Notes under the pieces: generated by a model
What the model was told of the DNA's origin: nothing
The model's database searches: none
The model's input: only the letters and a program-made list of their open reading frames with translations
Translations under genes and position numbers: made by a program
Assembly (NCBI GenBank): GCA_018894105.1
Contig: CM032129.1
Coordinates: forward strand, 15,378,968-15,442,967
Reading direction: 5' to 3'
DNA: 64,000 bases
From: Jacaranda mimosifolia
Lineage: Eukaryota; Streptophyta; Magnoliopsida; Lamiales; Bignoniaceae
Shown here: positions 61,141 to 64,000 of the stretch, one piece after another
Position numbering within the stretch: position 1 is the first letter of the stretch
Layout: each line of letters opens with the position of its first letter

Positions 61141-61879
61141 CTAAAAACAATAATAATGATTTTATATAATTATTATTATGATTATTTTAAATTTTACATT
61201 TTGAGACCGAAATTAATTCTTTCAATAATCGTGCCTAATTTTCTTAAATAGTTGTAACTCATGTCTTTTGAAATTCAAAATAAAGTTCACAACCTTTATT
61301 TGGTCTAGCAGAGTCAGGGACATGTCTTATAGGAATATGCACTTAAGTCATATAAATATAGATATTGTCTAGTGTCATTTCATCATAGAAAAATTCATAC
61401 AAGCATTCTAACTTACTAGCGTTCTAGGAATTTATACTCGCATACATACATACATATTTTCATTAAGCATAGAGATTCAAGTCAGTTTGATTTGGAGGTC
61501 CAGTCTTTAGGAGTGGCGCCTTAGATTGTTCGTGAGTCGTCTTATCTTGGGAGGTCATTCGTCAGTAGTTCTTGGGCACCAGAGGGAGGTGGATAAGACC
61601 TTAAAGAAGTTGTGTCCGTGCATGCCTCGCCTTGTTTCTTTCTTCCAATTTAATACGTGCTTCTTCTGGTTTATTTTCTTTTACTTAGTGTGCATTTTAT
61701 TTGTCTAGATATATTATATGCTTTATTGTATTAGCACGAATATATCAATATATATATATATATATATGAGGCTTTTTTTAAAATTTATTCGCTTTAATAT
61801 CGTACGGCTACTTTCCATTATATGCTGTTGAACTATATATAAGATAATAAGACACCAGTGAACACACAATATTCTAACA
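60934..61879 (+). repeat. Copia 3' LTR
   Basis: A 946-bp segment from TGTTAGAATTTTGG to ATATTCTAACA with matching inverted ends. It includes an (AAT)n microsatellite at about 61098-61140 and a TA repeat at 61750-61767. The bases after it (CTTTA) would be the target duplication, but the left partner is missing. Confidence 0.72.
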
Positions 61880-63150
61880 CTTTAATATTTAATTTTGTTG
61901 TAGTGTTTGTTGGAACTATTTTGAATGATAAAATTTTGGAATGATAGTTTGATCATTGTAAAAATTATGGAAACTTTGATGTGTATTTTGAAAATTGTTG
62001 ACAAGCATAAGAAAATCTCCGTAGTGTGTGTGTGTGTGTGTGTGAAGGGATGCATAAGACACGCAAGGGAATTAGGTATTTTTTCAAAAAGAAAAAAGAG
62101 TTTATATAATCGCATGAAACTATAATAAGAATTATTGGGATAGGTAATTGATGAAATATACACATGAAAAACATATATGATACGGCACTTTATTGGTTTA
62201 AGCTTGTCTTCAATCATCAAGCATCATTTTTCCATAAACCAAAATGTCATGAATCAATTTTCTAAAGTGATAACCTCCAAAAGGGCAAACAAACAAACAA
62301 AAAAAATTAAAATAAGTAGCAAGGTAAAGTTGTTGCATGAGACTATACTGTTTCTAAGACTGGTTAGAAAGTTCTGGACAAGAACTTTCTCTTAAGACTA
62401 TCAAGAATACTCAAGCGACTAACTTTTTCTAATTTTTATTTATTTGAAGTTGATTATTTCTTTATTATAGTGTCATTGAAATTAATATATTATAAAAAAT
62501 ATTAAATATTTTAATTTGTATATTATAAAATGACAAAGAAACATGTTTAAAATTATTATCCGGACCAACGAGGACATGCATATTACATTACTACACCCCA
62601 AAAAATTAGTTTATCAAAGCCGAGAGCCAAACCAAATATAGATTAAAGTAGAGTAGAACTAAATTAATAATGGTATACTTAATTCGATCATAGTGATTGA
62701 AAACATATAACTGGCCAAAATTGGCAATGGTTCATGATTGATATACCTTGTTCACCCAGAGAAAAAGACTCCACATGAAATTAGCCAATAATCCTTCTCT
62801 TAAAGGGTGTTTGAATAAACTTATTTAAAAGATTTTATAAGATATTTTTGGAGTGCTGAAGTATTGAAGCGTTTGGATAAAATAAATATGTTGGAACTTA
62901 TAAGATGTTAATAATGATAAATTTATAATTAAAATTATTAAATTTAAAAGAACTTGTTAACATATTAAAAATAAGTTAGAATTTTCTTACTTATATAAAA
63001 AGAAGTTATAAAATTCAAACATCTTATTTTATGATCTTATAAATTCTTTTATAAAAAATTTATTAAACAATTTTTAATATTTTATAAACTCCTAAATATT
63101 TAATAAAATATTTTAAGATACTTATTGGAAGAGCTCATCTACATAACCTC
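61880..63150. other. Intergenic DNA, possible MITE at 62803-63130
   Basis: No gene was recognised. (GT)n lies at 62023-62044. From 62803 a block beginning AGGGTGTTTGAATAAACTTA resembles widespread plant MITE ends, with AT-rich inverted motifs (ATTTTATAAGATA, AAAATATTTTAAGATA), but no target duplication was defined. Confidence 0.4.
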
Positions 63151-63478
63151 TCGAGCCTCGTCAAAATTCACATAGATGAAAAATAATATTAGCAATGTCG
63201 ACTATTATAAATGACTGAAGTCGGTGCATCTTACTTATCCAGTTATGTGTCCCACGAGTTTCAATTAAAAAACGTTTCCTTCACCTCGCACAAAGCATAA
63301 AACCAACTACTCAGAATACAGACACAGAGAGAGATAAATAATACTTGATGGTCAAATTCAACCCTCGTTTTCAATTGCTCAGACGGTAAGCAAACGCAAA
63401 GTATACCCCATCTCTTTCTCTCTATATTTTATTCTGCATCTACCATCTCTACTCAATCTCGAGAAACCGTAAGCAGCT
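63151..63478 (+). promoter_or_regulatory. Putative promoter and 5' leader of the right-edge FLOE-like gene
   Basis: The region upstream of the ATG at 63479 becomes less AT-rich and pyrimidine-rich (CTCTTTCTCTCTA near 63410-63422), as in many plant 5' leaders. A TATATTTTA motif lies at 63423-63431, but it is close to the ATG and may not be the real TATA box. The transcription start cannot be fixed. Confidence 0.4.
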
Positions 63479-63634
63479 ATGGCATCGGGGTCTTCGGGAC
63501 GGGCCACCAATTCGGGCTCCAAATCGTTCGATTTCGGGTCCGACGATATTCTCTGTTCCTACGAGGATTATGGCAATCAGGATGGGAATAACGGAACCCA
63601 TTCCGATCCTACCATCGCCGCTAATTCTGCCAAG
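63479..63634 (+). CDS. FLOE1-like: FLOE/DUF1421 prion-like protein, exon 1 (rest beyond window)
   Basis: A 52-codon first exon starts MASGSSGRATNSGSKSFDFG and continues with SDDILCSYEDYGNQDG to ANSAK, then a donor AAG/GTAATT at 63635 in phase 0. The Asp/Ser-rich N-terminus with the DDILCSYED motif is characteristic of FLOE proteins, where the N-terminal DS-rich region modulates condensate behaviour. The next expected exon in the family starts with EF(Q/H)K, exactly the start of the exon at 594 at the other end of this window. Because that exon lies 63 kb upstream on the same strand it cannot be spliced to this one in a linear transcript, so this is most likely a second gene copy continuing to the right. 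The frame is intact. Confidence 0.85.
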
Positions 63635-64000
63635 GTAATTGCTTTCTTTTTAATCTTTGAATAGTAATTCGTCCTTTTTGTAGTGCTTATTCTTTAATCT
63701 TTTTTGCCTGTTAGGGTTTTGGATTTTTACGTTATTCTTTTTTCATAAAGCGAAATTAGGTTTTGGTTTTTGGTTAAAGGTGTTGACTTTTGTGTATTCA
63801 TATGATCAAAACACGTTTCTGAATTGTATATGTGTATGTATGTGTGTGTGTGTGTGCGTATGTATATATATTTATATAGATATTACACAAAAAATCGATA
63901 AAATGTCATATTTTGGGGCTTCCAATTGTGTTTAAGGTCTGTAAAAAATTGTATCGTGAAATTACGTAGTTCTTGGTTTTTTAGTCTCTTGAGTTTATTT
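63635..64000 (+). other. Start of intron 1 of the right-edge FLOE-like gene
   Basis: The sequence begins GTAATTGC, is T-rich and contains a (GT)n repeat at 63840-63856. No coding sequence is seen to the window end. Confidence 0.7.

Larger units (their letters stand above)
56540..61879 (+). mobile_element. Ty1/copia retrotransposon remnant interrupted by two hAT elements
   Basis: Integrase, reverse transcriptase, RNase H and a 3' LTR occur in order on the plus strand. Gag, protease and the 5' LTR are absent, so the left part is truncated near 56540. Stops and frameshifts are spread throughout. Two hAT elements (57484-58209 and 59014-59820) sit inside RT, each with a perfect 8-bp duplication. 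Confidence 0.88.

Noticed and set aside
61526..61708. 60-codon open frame
   Set aside because: Inside the copia 3' LTR; no domain recognised.
1..64000. Circular molecule explaining FLOE exon 1 at the right end and exons 2-3 at the left end
   Set aside because: Plant nuclear genes and transposons are on a linear chromosome; joining the ends would make an intron of about 960 bp, which is possible in size but has no other support. A same-strand gene pair is simpler.

Overview
The window is nuclear DNA of a flowering plant: GT-AG introns, AT-rich intergenic DNA, a P-class PPR gene, plant LTR retrotransposons (Tat-type Ty3/gypsy with an extra RNase H, Ty1/copia, a Tekay-like solo LTR) and non-autonomous hAT, Mutator-like and CACTA elements. 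Protein-level resemblance suggests a eudicot, perhaps an asterid (low confidence). No bacterial, organellar, CRISPR, rRNA or tRNA features were seen.

Host genes are few. At the left edge (594-2712, +) lie the last two coding exons of a FLOE/DUF1421 gene, whose Arabidopsis relative FLOE1 is a prion-like, hydration-sensing condensate protein of seeds. At 49434-52424 (+) is an intact, intronless 996-residue PPR gene resembling Arabidopsis At1g73710, with decayed PPR fragments downstream (53010-53152, 55240-55590). At the right edge (63479-63634, +) is the first coding exon of a FLOE gene. It encodes exactly the part missing from the left-edge gene and has a compatible splice phase, so the two edges look like two members of a same-strand FLOE duplication about 60 kb apart.

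Between them is mostly nested mobile DNA. 3954-5400 is a Mutator-like element with a GC-rich core. 6400-7179 is a hAT element. 8-14.8 kb holds AT-rich Helitron-like and tandemly duplicated repeats with GA microsatellites. 14831-25926 is a nearly complete Tat-type gypsy element (TSD CTTAT) whose gag-pol runs on the minus strand and which carries an intron-containing antisense gene on the plus strand. 29896-40109 is an older, decayed member of the same family (TSD CATAC). 40121-46300 is a nested Mutator-like complex holding a CACTA element and a 2.9 kb solo LTR (TSD AATTT). 46981-47842 is another hAT-like element. 54791-55239 is an antisense copia-type LTR with its primer binding site. 56540-61879 is a copia remnant split by two hAT elements with perfect 8-bp TSDs.

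The most unusual items are the FLOE exon arrangement, the two-copy antisense gene in the Tat elements together with the different satellite-like arrays beside it, and insertion sites that can be reconstructed to the base.
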